32,308 nucleotides of DNA from Thermoplasmata archaeon (lineage in GTDB: Archaea > Thermoplasmatota > Thermoplasmata > Thermoplasmatales > Thermoplasmataceae). The translations under genes were made by a program, and so were the position numbers. Positions 15,776 to 23,559 of this stretch are shown here, one piece after another. The notes under the pieces are model-generated. The model saw nothing but the letters and a program-made list of their open reading frames with translations. It did not search any database and had not been told where the DNA came from. The DNA is taken from NCBI GenBank assembly GCA_021846695.1, contig JAJZWN010000013.1, positions 1 to 32,308 on the forward strand, read 5' to 3'. The first letter of the stretch is position 1. Each line of letters opens with the position of its first letter.

Positions 15776-16981
15776 CTATTGGTCCATGTCCCCGGAAAGC
15801 CCGGATAGATAGGAAGTAGATTCGTTTCTTTTTTTAATTGTGGCACCGGTAATAAATACTGCTAGAAGGCACACCAGTGTTGTTGCATCTATGATTAAAA
15901 GTAACTGGCTATAGCCCACTATTCCACCTATTGTGCCCAGTAAAACTGATATAAGCCCTCCAAAAAGAGCACCGAAATTATATGATACCCCAGAAATTAA
16001 ACCCCTGACAGCTGGATTTATACGATCCATAAGCAGCAATGGTATAATGGGCATAGAACCGATTCCCAGGCTAAATACAACCATGCCCGGCACTGCAAGA
16101 AACCTGATAGGGGAAAAGTAGGGCACGGCCAGCCATGCAAATGCCAGAGCTATCATAGAACCTGCCATAATAAGGTATTTCTTCCTGAATATTGCCGCCA
16201 GTTTTCCAAACAATATAAATCCGGCCGCAACTGTGAGGCTGGAGATTATCATTATTATCCCTATCTGTGATGCCGGAACACCGAACGATGTGGCAATAGT
16301 AGGGTAAAATGAGAGTATTGCAAAATATGCAGAGAAGAATCCAGACATCATAATCATGGATTTTGCCAGTGGAATTTTATAATCCCTGAGATTAATTTTT
16401 TTCTCTGCCTGCCGGATTTTTTTGTTATCATGTGGAATTTTCATTATGGTATATGGTGCGATGATGAGTGGAATACTGCCGGTTATCAGAAAGAATCTCC
16501 AGGTAACTGCTATTGTTGGTAGGAAAAGGATATACGCTATTCCGGTTAATGCGTATCCAATTCCATAACCGCTCTGGATTATCCCGAATATTGTTTGTCT
16601 TATGCTTGCAGGGGAAAATTCATATCCCAGCATGGTGCCGGAAGTCCACTCACCACCCATGAAAATTCCCTGTATGAATCTGGCGGAGAAAAGTATGATT
16701 ACGTCAGGCGAGAAGGCCATTACACCTGCAAAAATAGCGTATCCTGCAGTACTGAAAGCCATTACACGCCTCGCCCCGATTTTATCCGATAAGTTGCCCA
16801 GGTAAAGCCCGCCAAAAAATCTCCCTATCAACCCGAGGGCGAAGAGTAGTGAAACCACACCGAGGCTTATGTGATATGATTTTTCCAGTTCAGCATAGAT
16901 ATATGTTACAAGAGTTAAATCATAAATATTGCCAATCCAGGAACCGGTGGCAGCAAACGTAGCATGGAAATAATCCTTCAT
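15776..16981 (-). CDS. MFS transporter, SHS-like organic-acid/sugar permease
   Basis: A 401-residue protein with about 12 membrane helices. Motif A appears as GNLSDKIGARR after helix 2. The helix 4-5 region SARFIQGIFMGGEWTSGTMLGYEF has the RFxQGxxxGGEW pattern typical of the sialate/lactate (SHS) and metabolite:H+ symporter branches. A conserved acidic residue lies in helix 1 (GNIYDLTLVTYIY). Proton symport would suit an acidophile, but the substrate cannot be read from sequence. I placed the start at ATG 16981 (MKDYFHATFAA) because a TATA-like CTTTAACTTA on the minus strand (17001-17010) is centred 25 nt upstream; an in-frame ATG at 16999 would add six residues. It is upstream of the isomerase gene. 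Confidence 0.88.
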   Translation of the reverse strand: MKDYFHATFAATGSWIGNIYDLTLVTYIYAELEKSYHISLGVVSLLFALGLIGRFFGGLYLGNLSDKIGARRVMAFSTAGYAIFAGVMAFSPDVIILFSARFIQGIFMGGEWTSGTMLGYEFSPASIRQTIFGIIQSGYGIGYALTGIAYILFLPTIAVTWRFFLITGSIPLIIAPYTIMKIPHDNKKIRQAEKKINLRDYKIPLAKSMIMMSGFFSAYFAILSFYPTIATSFGVPASQIGIIMIISSLTVAAGFILFGKLAAIFRKKYLIMAGSMIALAFAWLAVPYFSPIRFLAVPGMVVFSLGIGSMPIIPLLLMDRINPAVRGLISGVSYNFGALFGGLISVLLGTIGGIVGYSQLLLIIDATTLVCLLAVFITGATIKKRNESTSYLSGLSGDMDQ

Positions 16982-17076
16982 AATACGGCATTTTAACATT
17001 TAAGTTAAAGTTTCCCTGACTGTAGCTGGCACATAGGCAAAAATTGCGGGGCACTTTATATATAGTTGACAGTATT

Positions 17077-17523
17077 TCAATCAGAAAATTCTATTTTAAC
17101 CTTCCATATAGACCTTTCCTGGACTGTTGCAGCCTTTACACCCCTCTGCTGTATAAGACCAACAAATTTTTCCGCACTCTCCTGTTTGTTAAAATCTACG
17201 TATATTGCATCAAGCCCGAATTCTGGCATTGTTCCCTGCGATGAAACCAGATCATTAATTTTACTCATTATTGAAATAAATTTTTCCTTATCTATATAAA
17301 ATGTACCCTTTTCTATTTTTGACAGCCCGGTTTGCATAATGCCATCATAGGTAATACTGGAAACCTTTTTATTAACATGCCTTCCTGAAGTTCTATAATA
17401 TAAAAACATCAAAATAAGAAAGATTATAAGTAGGGGAATAGCCAGATAATATATGCCTAAGGTAAACGAAAGTGCAGACATAATAAAAAATATGACTCCT
17501 ATAGCAAGATATACATTTGCCAT
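17077..17523 (-). CDS. Two-helix membrane protein of unknown function
   Basis: A 148-residue protein I do not recognise. Two adjacent hydrophobic helices, about 4-24 and 27-43, form an N-terminal membrane hairpin. A soluble alpha/beta domain of about 100 residues follows, with TYDGIMQTGLSKIEKGTFYI and a C-terminal half containing GLDAIYVDFNKQESAEKFV and strand-like WKVKIEFSD. No cysteine or clear catalytic motif is seen. A TATA box (17542-17554, minus strand) is centred 25 nt before the ATG, which supports a real leaderless gene. It is the last intact gene before the large non-coding stretch to its right. Confidence 0.7.
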   Translation of the reverse strand: MANVYLAIGVIFFIMSALSFTLGIYYLAIPLLIIFLILMFLYYRTSGRHVNKKVSSITYDGIMQTGLSKIEKGTFYIDKEKFISIMSKINDLVSSQGTMPEFGLDAIYVDFNKQESAEKFVGLIQQRGVKAATVQERSIWKVKIEFSD

Positions 17524-17541
17524 CCGGTATGTATTTACATT

Positions 17542-17554
17542 TATTATATATAAT
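17542..17554 (-). promoter_or_regulatory. TATA element for the two-helix membrane protein
   Basis: A TATATAA-rich run read on the minus strand, centred about 25 nt before ATG 17523. Confidence 0.55.
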
Positions 17555-18311
17555 TTACCCGAATTTTTGATAGCTGTATTAAACTATAAGAATAATTATA
17601 TTACATATAGTTTCCGGTGGTAAAATATTTTCGCTAAAGCATTTTGGGTTCCTTACTTTTTCTTATTATTTGCCTTCATTCATCACGGTTTTGCTGGGAC
17701 AGGTTGCAGAGTTTTAAGGTTGATGCCAGTTATAACGTTACCTTTTCAGGATATCATTGATGGACACCTTAAATCCTTACATATACTTCTGTTCTATCAG
17801 CGGAATAAGTTGAAGGTGAATTATATTTTGTAGGAAATTGGAAATTTAACCGAAAATCTTTATAGTCCATACAAAATACACCAATAGTGACGTGTGATAC
17901 TGATATATAGTACCGTCATGTTTAGCGTTCAGACTACACAACAGATGTGGTGGATGATAGAACCATTAACGATCAGTAGATTGAACGGGTACCATCAAAA
18001 TAAGTAATGGAAAAACATACCTAAAGATGTTCCAGGCTTTCTCAGGTTGTTGTATAGATATGAAAACTGTGCCAATCTCAATAAAGCAAAAACAATAAAA
18101 ATAAAGTGTTGATAATGGTATAATAATTCAGGAGTATAGCTCTGAAAATTAAGGGTCTCGTCAAAAAAAGTATGATATGATCAAGTGGTATCAAAGAAGT
18201 TAATTAATGCAGTGGGAGGTCCAGTATAAGCCTACTTATGCAGGTCGTTGGCTATATGTAATGTGGTGGCAAATGGAAAAGATAAAACTTAATGAAAGTG
18301 AGTATAAAACT
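17555..18311. other. Long stretch without an intact gene, possible decayed element
   Basis: No reading frame here is convincing. Short open pieces are seen on the plus strand: about 22 codons directly before and in frame with radB, 29 codons from ATG 17918 to 18007, and 34 codons from 18008 to 18109 that include FLRLLYRYENCANLNKAKT, which has the feel of a transposase tail but matches nothing I can name. A promoter-like CTTTATAG lies at 17868-17875. TGACG (17888-17892) and CGTCA (17914-17918) form a 5-bp inverted repeat. I read this as a probable decayed insertion or lost gene, with low confidence. Confidence 0.35.
18281..18290 (+). promoter_or_regulatory. TATA-like element before radB
   Basis: GATAAAACTT is centred about 26 nt before ATG 18312. 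This is the window's usual promoter spacing and is the reason for preferring the shorter RadB. Confidence 0.4.
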
Positions 18312-18983
18312 ATGTCAGGTTATCCGTGCATTGATAAATTAATGGAGGGAGGTCTAGAACCCGGAATAATAACTGAATTTTATGGAGAAGGTGGAGCCGG
18401 GAAATCAAATCTGGCCATGATCTATTCAATCTCTGCATTAAAAAATGGGAATTCTGCAATTTATATTGACAGTGAGGGCTTTTCGGTTGAAAGGTTCAGA
18501 AGCATAGCAAATGGCGATATGGAATTAATTAACCATATGAATATTTACAGGGTAAAATCACTTGATGACCAGTATTTAGCACTCATAAAATCGGATAAAC
18601 TGATAGGAGAAAAGAGAGAGTCAAAGAATAGTTTCGGTATTATGGTGGTTGATTCCTTCACAAATTTTTTTAGAATGGAGGCAGGCAAAGATGCGTCCGC
18701 CAGAATGGAGGGCTATGAGAAGCAGTTGAATATACTTTCCGGGATCGCGCTTAAATATAAAATTCCGGTGGTCATAACCAATCAGATATATGAGGATGTG
18801 AATAATAGTACACTGGAGCCTTTCGGCGGATTTTTTATAGACCATGCCATGAAAGCCATATACAGGATAGAGAAATTATCAGGGGGAATGAGGAGAATAA
18901 CCGTTGAAAAACACAGGTCAATACGGGAAGGTTCCTATACCGGCTTCAGAATAGTTGACAGTGGCATAGAATGTGAGGTTTAA
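18312..18983 (+). CDS. radB: DNA repair and recombination protein RadB
   Basis: A RecA-superfamily ATPase without the N-terminal HhH domain of RadA, as in euryarchaeal RadB, a RadA paralogue and recombination mediator. It begins MSGYPCIDKLMEGGLEPG, equivalent to the usual start of RadB. Walker A is GEGGAGKSN at about residues 25-33 and Walker B MVVDSFTNFFRME near 110-122. A later VVITNQIYEDVNN strand matches the RadA sensor region. With ATG 18312 the product is 223 residues, typical for RadB, and GATAAAACTT is centred 26 nt upstream. ATG 18273 (236 residues) and ATG 18207 (258 residues, with a tryptophan-rich leader from the non-coding stretch) are in-frame alternatives. The FEN-1 gene starts 2 bp after the stop. 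Confidence 0.88.
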   Translation: MSGYPCIDKLMEGGLEPGIITEFYGEGGAGKSNLAMIYSISALKNGNSAIYIDSEGFSVERFRSIANGDMELINHMNIYRVKSLDDQYLALIKSDKLIGEKRESKNSFGIMVVDSFTNFFRMEAGKDASARMEGYEKQLNILSGIALKYKIPVVITNQIYEDVNNSTLEPFGGFFIDHAMKAIYRIEKLSGGMRRITVEKHRSIREGSYTGFRIVDSGIECEV

Positions 18984-18985
18984 AA

Positions 18986-20005
18986 ATGGGGGTAGATATA
19001 TCAGGAATCCTGGTCAAACATCAGACCAGCATAAGGGAGAACGGAGGCATAACAGTATCCATAGATGCTTTTAATATAATTTACCAGTTTCTAAGCAGCA
19101 TAAGGGGTGAGGATGGAGAACCGCTTAAGGATGAACACGGAAATATTACATCACATCTTTCCGGAATTTTTTACCGGACAGCCACATTGCTGGAGAACAA
19201 TATAAAACCTGTTTATTCATTTGATGGGAAGCCATACCGGCTGAAGGATGAAACATTAAAGGAAAGAAAAGCCATAAAAGAAAAAAATATAGCTGAACTT
19301 AATCTTGCAATGGAAAACAAAGATGCGGAAAAAATAAAAACACTATCCTCCAGGATTAATTATATTACGGCAGACATAGTATCAGAATCCAAAAAGCTTT
19401 TAGACATGATGGGTGTTCCATGGGTTCAGGCGCCAAGTGAAGGCGAAGCCCAGGCTTCCTACATGAGTAAAGTAGGAGCTGTTGATTCTGTAATTTCACA
19501 GGACTATGATTGCCTCCTGTTAGGTGCCAGGAGGGTTCTAAGGAATTTTACCATGTATGGCCGGAGGAGAATTTCCGGAACAGGGAAATTCATAAATATT
19601 ACCCCCGAAATCATAGATTTAAAGGAAAATCTTGACAATCTGGGAATTACACAGGATCAGCTGATTGGCATCGGGATTCTTGTTGGAACTGATTTTAATC
19701 CGGGCATAAGGGGAATAGGCGCGAAAACCGGACTATCCCTGATAAAAAAATACGGCGATATAGAATCTGTGCTGAAACAGAAGAATAAAACCATAGATAA
19801 TCTGGATGAAATTAAGGAATTTTTTCTGAATCCACCGGTTGAGGATACTGGAGAATTAAAATTTGCACCGCCTTACAGGGAGAAAATAATTGAATATCTC
19901 TGTGCGGAACATAGCTTTTCAGAGAATAGGATAAACAGTATACTTGACAGGATAGAAAAGAATTACTCCGGAGCAAACCAGTCCAGCCTTGATAAATATT
20001 TTTAG
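18986..20005 (+). CDS. fen: Flap endonuclease FEN-1
   Basis: A 339-residue structure-specific 5' nuclease that removes Okazaki-fragment flaps and acts in base-excision repair. The N-terminal MGVDISGIL start is required for the active site. Metal-binding acids are visible at D27 (SIDAFN), D80 (SFDGKP), E152 and E154 (PSEGEAQAS), D173 and D175 (SQDYDC) and D236 (GTDFNPGIRGIG), the last within the H3TH motif. The C-terminus QSSLDKYF (332-339) is a PCNA-interacting PIP box. Length is normal for archaea. Start ATG lies 2 bp after the radB stop, so the two are probably co-transcribed. Its last 4 bp overlap the convergent 92-residue gene. Confidence 0.96.
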   Translation: MGVDISGILVKHQTSIRENGGITVSIDAFNIIYQFLSSIRGEDGEPLKDEHGNITSHLSGIFYRTATLLENNIKPVYSFDGKPYRLKDETLKERKAIKEKNIAELNLAMENKDAEKIKTLSSRINYITADIVSESKKLLDMMGVPWVQAPSEGEAQASYMSKVGAVDSVISQDYDCLLLGARRVLRNFTMYGRRRISGTGKFINITPEIIDLKENLDNLGITQDQLIGIGILVGTDFNPGIRGIGAKTGLSLIKKYGDIESVLKQKNKTIDNLDEIKEFFLNPPVEDTGELKFAPPYREKIIEYLCAEHSFSENRINSILDRIEKNYSGANQSSLDKYF

Positions 20006-20280
20006 AGGTGCAACTCCTGCTCCGATACCATTACCTTATGTGACCTTGGATACTCCAGTTCTATTATCTCTTTCATAATTTTTTTCAGGTCTTTTTCGTC
20101 CACGGTGAAATTTTCGTTTCTGAATCCCTCTTCGATAATGTTGAACCTGCCTTCCAGCTTTTTCACTGTAACTATCCTATCCTTTTTAAAGCTCTTTATA
20201 GTGAGCATGTAATTATTATCCATCTTAACTAACATGCTGTAAACGTGTTTATCAACGCTTCTAATAGGTATCCATGGCAT
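20002..20280 (-). CDS. Small protein of unknown function coupled to tyrS (92 aa)
   Basis: I do not recognise this 92-residue protein. It begins MPWIPIRSVDKHVYSMLV, then has a beta-rich centre (MLTIKSFKKDRIVTVKKLEG) and a helical, charged C-terminal third (VDEKDLKKIMKEIIELEY). No cysteine, metal motif or membrane segment is present. Its ATG directly follows the tyrS stop (TAAATG), implying translational coupling with TyrRS. Its last 4 bp overlap the end of fen. Tight packing on both sides and normal codon use support a real gene. A translation- or RNA-related role would be a guess from context only. Confidence 0.68.
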   Translation of the reverse strand: MPWIPIRSVDKHVYSMLVKMDNNYMLTIKSFKKDRIVTVKKLEGRFNIIEEGFRNENFTVDEKDLKKIMKEIIELEYPRSHKVMVSEQELHL

Positions 20281-21270
20281 TTAATCACTATTAAGTTTAT
20301 TGCTTACAGGCAATATAACATTTATCAAAATCTGTGTAAGTGCCTTTTTCAAATCCATAGGATGGATCTCGGAATTAAGATATTTTGATTCCAATTCTCC
20401 AAAGGAGTGGATTGTATAGGGCCCTCCGTGTGATTCCGGCCGGTTTATCTCTATTTCCGTTGCATAGTAGGGGAATATAACATACTTCATTATATCGATG
20501 ACAGGATTGCCATCAACAATCCCCATAGGGCAGAAAGCGTTCTTTATTTTTCTTCTGATATCTTCTTCACTATCGGTAAGAAATAATGCAGAGTCCGGAT
20601 CACTTTTTGACATTTTTTTAAAATCATCCATTCTCCCCTTTCCCTTAAGGGATGAAATCAGTGGCATTTCCACCAGTATCGGTTTTTTCCTCCCCATTTT
20701 TTCTGCAATGTCCCTTGCGAGCATATAGGCATGCCTCTGGTCTGTTCCACCAATTGCTATATCAGAATTCAGGTAAAATACATCTGTTACCTGCATGAGC
20801 GGATAAATATATTTGCTGAAATCCTTATCAGCATCTTCTTCTGTTCTTCCCATGATTGGAAGTGATCTTCTTATCCTCAATAATGATGAATTCTTCGCTG
20901 TCTGTAGAAGCAATTCCCAGTAATCCGGATTGGCTACCAGGTCTGTAGCCCAGATAAACTGGACTCCATCCAGAAGACCAGCATATAACATGCTTTTTCT
21001 CAGTGTTTCACCACTTTTCCTGATAAGGTCTATATCGCCGCCCAACTTATCATTAACCCTTGCATGCCAGTCAGCCAGCAAGACCTTTACATTAAATCCA
21101 AGCTTTACAAGTTCATTTATCTTGTTTACATAAATCAGTATTGCTATGTGTGGAAGGCCGGAGGGCTCGAACCCGATATAAGCTTCGCTGTTATCCGGAA
21201 CGAGATCTTTGCACTCCTCGAGGGTAACTACCTCGGCAGTATTCTTTTTTAAAATAACCGTATTTTCCAT
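20281..21270 (-). CDS. tyrS: Tyrosyl-tRNA synthetase
   Basis: A 329-residue archaeal/eukaryotic-type class Ic synthetase that charges tRNA-Tyr. Tyrosine-site residues are recognisable: Y31 before GFEPSG, then YPLMQVTD (Y156, Q160, D163), matching Methanocaldococcus Y151, Q155 and D158, and IGGTDQRHAYMLARDI. The KMSKS loop is intact (219-223). The HIGH-equivalent is PHIAI, where archaeal enzymes usually have HLGH, so both the glycine and the second histidine are replaced; I checked this on the nucleotide sequence. The short C-terminal anticodon domain fits archaeal TyrRS. A TATA-like element is centred 25 nt before the ATG (21289-21300, minus strand). The 92-residue gene follows with no spacer. 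Confidence 0.94.
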   Translation of the reverse strand: MENTVILKKNTAEVVTLEECKDLVPDNSEAYIGFEPSGLPHIAILIYVNKINELVKLGFNVKVLLADWHARVNDKLGGDIDLIRKSGETLRKSMLYAGLLDGVQFIWATDLVANPDYWELLLQTAKNSSLLRIRRSLPIMGRTEEDADKDFSKYIYPLMQVTDVFYLNSDIAIGGTDQRHAYMLARDIAEKMGRKKPILVEMPLISSLKGKGRMDDFKKMSKSDPDSALFLTDSEEDIRRKIKNAFCPMGIVDGNPVIDIMKYVIFPYYATEIEINRPESHGGPYTIHSFGELESKYLNSEIHPMDLKKALTQILINVILPVSNKLNSD

Positions 21271-21288
21271 TTTGTCTTAATAACCTGG

Positions 21289-21300
21289 TATTTTATTAAT
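21289..21300 (-). promoter_or_regulatory. TATA element for tyrS
   Basis: ATTAATAAAATA on the minus strand, centred about 25 nt before ATG 21270; it overlaps the end of the upstream 60-residue gene region. Confidence 0.5.
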
Positions 21301-21302
21301 TT

Positions 21303-21485
21303 TTATTTTTTGAGAAGTTTATCTAACAATGATGAGGCTTCCTTTTTGGATAATTCTTCTATTGAACCTTTTTTCAGGGATTTTACATAATCATCCACAA
21401 TCTTCTGGTTTTCCTCTCCCCTTTTTATAAGATCGTTCACAAATGATAATTGCTTTTTTGTTATGTTTTCATTTTTATTGTACAT
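21303..21485 (-). CDS. Small protein with Q-x2-F and SKKEAS motifs (60 aa)
   Basis: A 60-residue, lysine-rich, probably all-helical protein. Two segments, KKQLSFVNDLIKRG and LSKKEASSLLDKLLKK, resemble a short helical module with the pattern 'T-x-K-Q-hxxh..L ... LSKxEAS.LI.xL' that I recall attached to, or standing alone beside, phage and cellular DNA-metabolism proteins; I cannot name the family with certainty. It has no cysteine or membrane segment. A TATA-like element (around 21505-21517, minus strand) is centred 25 nt before the ATG, supporting expression. It lies between the radical SAM gene and tyrS on the same strand. A nucleic-acid-binding accessory role is a guess. Confidence 0.6.
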   Translation of the reverse strand: MYNKNENITKKQLSFVNDLIKRGEENQKIVDDYVKSLKKGSIEELSKKEASSLLDKLLKK

Positions 21486-21532
21486 ACAGAAGTGATATGC
21501 TAATCATAAATAAAATTATTTACGGAAAATTA

Positions 21533-23155
21533 TTATATTCTTGCTTCATTTGTTAAAGAGGAAACTTTTTTATTTTTGATCTCTTTTCCAGCAGTGTACC
21601 TTGTTATCCAGTAGACAGTTTTCAGGAATCCTGTAACAGTATTCATATTAATATCTGTAAAATCTGCCGATTTCTTCCCCTTTGTTTCTGCAAGTTGCTT
21701 AAATATTTTGTCCAGGTTATCAAATACAGCGCCGTTCATAAGGTCTATTATCCTCCGAGTTACCGGGTTCATCCTCTTTACCATATTCGGAATAACCTGT
21801 TTTGTTGTCCTGAAATCGTATTTCCATGCTTCATATAGTAGATCCCAGTAACCTGCCGGCAGTTTTTCCATGTATGGGAAGGGATTCTTGCTTATCCTGG
21901 ATGATGTCATTGGAATTACAGGCAGGGGGAATATCCATGCTGTATAATTGCTGTCAATTATACTCTGTACTATATCGATACTTTGCTGGAGGTCCTCCTC
22001 TGTTTCCTCCGGATATCCAATTGTCATGGTATAACATGGAAAAACACTGGCCTGGTTCATTATAGAAGTTGCCTTTACGATAACGTCCTTCCAGTCCTCA
22101 GGTTTCCATGGATAAGGCTTTGCATTCATGTATTTATGCATAATTTTGGTGCTTCCCGTTTCAAGCCCCACAACAGGAGCCTCTGCACCATATTCTTTCA
22201 ATCCGCCTATTTCGGATATTTCAAAAAGTGTATCAGGCGAAACCAGGACAGCGGGTGCAGATATATGCGGGAATGTAAGGTACCTGGCACCCATTTTTTT
22301 AACTGTTGAAAACAGGTTGACAATAGCATCATGGTTCACGGTAAGTTTTTTCTGGCCATAGAGCATTATATCATCTGTAATGAACTCTATATCCTTATAC
22401 CCGTTTTTCAGGTAAAGTGAAGCTTCGGCCTCTACATTTTCCATTGGAATCGTACGGTATGTTTCCGGGGTAATTGAGCAGAAAGAACATCCCCGGGGGC
22501 ATCCACGGGTAACCTGCACTTCACCGAAACGGCCCGGTTTTATAATGTTGGGTATATGGGTGATATCTGGCATCCTTCCGGTAATTTCAGCGGGCAAAGA
22601 TTCCCCATCCAGTGATTTTTTTACAAGTACAGGGAAATCTATTTCAGCTTCACCATTAAAAATTGTGTCCACAAAATCCGGTTTATTCAGGCCAATCTGC
22701 CATGCTGCCGGCCCCCCTACGATAACACGGAAGTTGTATTTTTGCTTTAATTTTCTTACCACATCAGCCAACTCTTCGAAATATCTGGCAGTCCAGCTCA
22801 TCTGGCCACCGAAGAGCATGGTCAACTTAAATGTAACAGGGCTCAATCCATATGGGTCATGCACATTAATGCCAACTACTTTCGTGTCCTCATTTACCTC
22901 CTTTTCGAGCCTTTCAGGCGATACTATTTTAATGTCGGAAATTCCCGCATTAACTAGAGAGGCTTCTATTTTTCTGAGAGGATATGGCACATGAAGTGGC
23001 TCTCCCCTGTTATATTTCGCAGGAGGTGCGAAAAATTTGTCCATTAATAGTTTTGGAACTATATTGTTTGGCATACACGCAACATACCCTAAAACGGAAA
23101 CTCCACCATAATCGGTAAAAGTTCCCCTATCAGAAGTCAATATCACTTTAGCCAT
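21533..23155 (-). CDS. B12-binding-type radical SAM protein
   Basis: A 540-residue radical SAM enzyme with an N-terminal Rossmann-like B12-binding-type domain (about 1-200, including VVGGPAAW near 147). The cluster motif VTRGCPRGCSFCSI has C219, C223 and C226, followed by a TIM-barrel-type domain (FITDDIMLYGQ, APVVGLETGS). The cobalamin DxHxxG motif is not evident, although NVHDPYG occurs near residue 97, so B12 may not be bound through the usual histidine. It resembles a family I know from Thermoplasma (the 'Ta0216' type); its reaction is unknown to me. A TATA element (23176-23184, minus strand) is centred 25 nt before the ATG. It stands alone, with only the 60-residue gene downstream. Confidence 0.87.
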   Translation of the reverse strand: MAKVILTSDRGTFTDYGGVSVLGYVACMPNNIVPKLLMDKFFAPPAKYNRGEPLHVPYPLRKIEASLVNAGISDIKIVSPERLEKEVNEDTKVVGINVHDPYGLSPVTFKLTMLFGGQMSWTARYFEELADVVRKLKQKYNFRVIVGGPAAWQIGLNKPDFVDTIFNGEAEIDFPVLVKKSLDGESLPAEITGRMPDITHIPNIIKPGRFGEVQVTRGCPRGCSFCSITPETYRTIPMENVEAEASLYLKNGYKDIEFITDDIMLYGQKKLTVNHDAIVNLFSTVKKMGARYLTFPHISAPAVLVSPDTLFEISEIGGLKEYGAEAPVVGLETGSTKIMHKYMNAKPYPWKPEDWKDVIVKATSIMNQASVFPCYTMTIGYPEETEEDLQQSIDIVQSIIDSNYTAWIFPLPVIPMTSSRISKNPFPYMEKLPAGYWDLLYEAWKYDFRTTKQVIPNMVKRMNPVTRRIIDLMNGAVFDNLDKIFKQLAETKGKKSADFTDINMNTVTGFLKTVYWITRYTAGKEIKNKKVSSLTNEARI

Positions 23156-23175
23156 AAATAATTATTTTACCGAAG

Positions 23176-23184
23176 TATTTATAT
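23176..23184 (-). promoter_or_regulatory. TATA element for the radical SAM gene
   Basis: ATATAAATA on the minus strand, centred about 25 nt before ATG 23155. Confidence 0.55.
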
Positions 23185-23529
23185 GTTACGATTGCACATA
23201 TGGAAATTATATAATAATACATAGATAAAATTAATTGTTCCGATTGTTGTGGCAATCTGAATCGGTTTATAATACCACATATTTGCATAGAATTATCTTT
23301 CAGGATAAAATTATTACAGGACAATTATCCTTATAACTGAATATGTTTATTCTATAAGTAACCGGTTAATATCCGTATTCTGTTATTAATAATCCGGGTT
23401 TGAGTGTCCCCCAGTAATTTAGTGGTTTAGTTTTCAGGTCAATATATGATGTATAATAATACCCGCATAAATCAGGGTAATTAAAAATTAAAATAAATAT
23501 GAAAATCCGCATATTTATTTATGGAAAAA

Positions 23530-23539
23530 ATAATATATG
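23530..23539 (+). promoter_or_regulatory. TATA element for the smc-scpA operon
   Basis: ATAATATATG, centred about 25 nt before ATG 23560, fitting a leaderless smc transcript. Confidence 0.5.
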
Positions 23540-23559
23540 TATGCACATTGTCATACTAG

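Larger units (their letters stand above)
23156..23559. other. 404-bp spacer between divergent radical SAM and smc genes
   Basis: No reading frame is supported. Besides promoters at both edges, it holds CCGATT/AATCGG (23240-23245, 23260-23265, with GATTG/CAATC nested inside), AGGATAA/TTATCCT (23302-23308, 23325-23331) and the palindrome TAACCGGTTA near 23359. A TATA-like GTTTATAATA at 23265-23274 lies about 30 nt before the second stem, so a short structured transcript is conceivable but unproven. Confidence 0.35.

Noticed and set aside
18251..18258. GCTATATG as the radB promoter
   Set aside because: It is only about 15-22 nt before ATG 18273, closer than the 23-27 nt spacing seen elsewhere; the GATAAAACTT element with ATG 18312 fits better.
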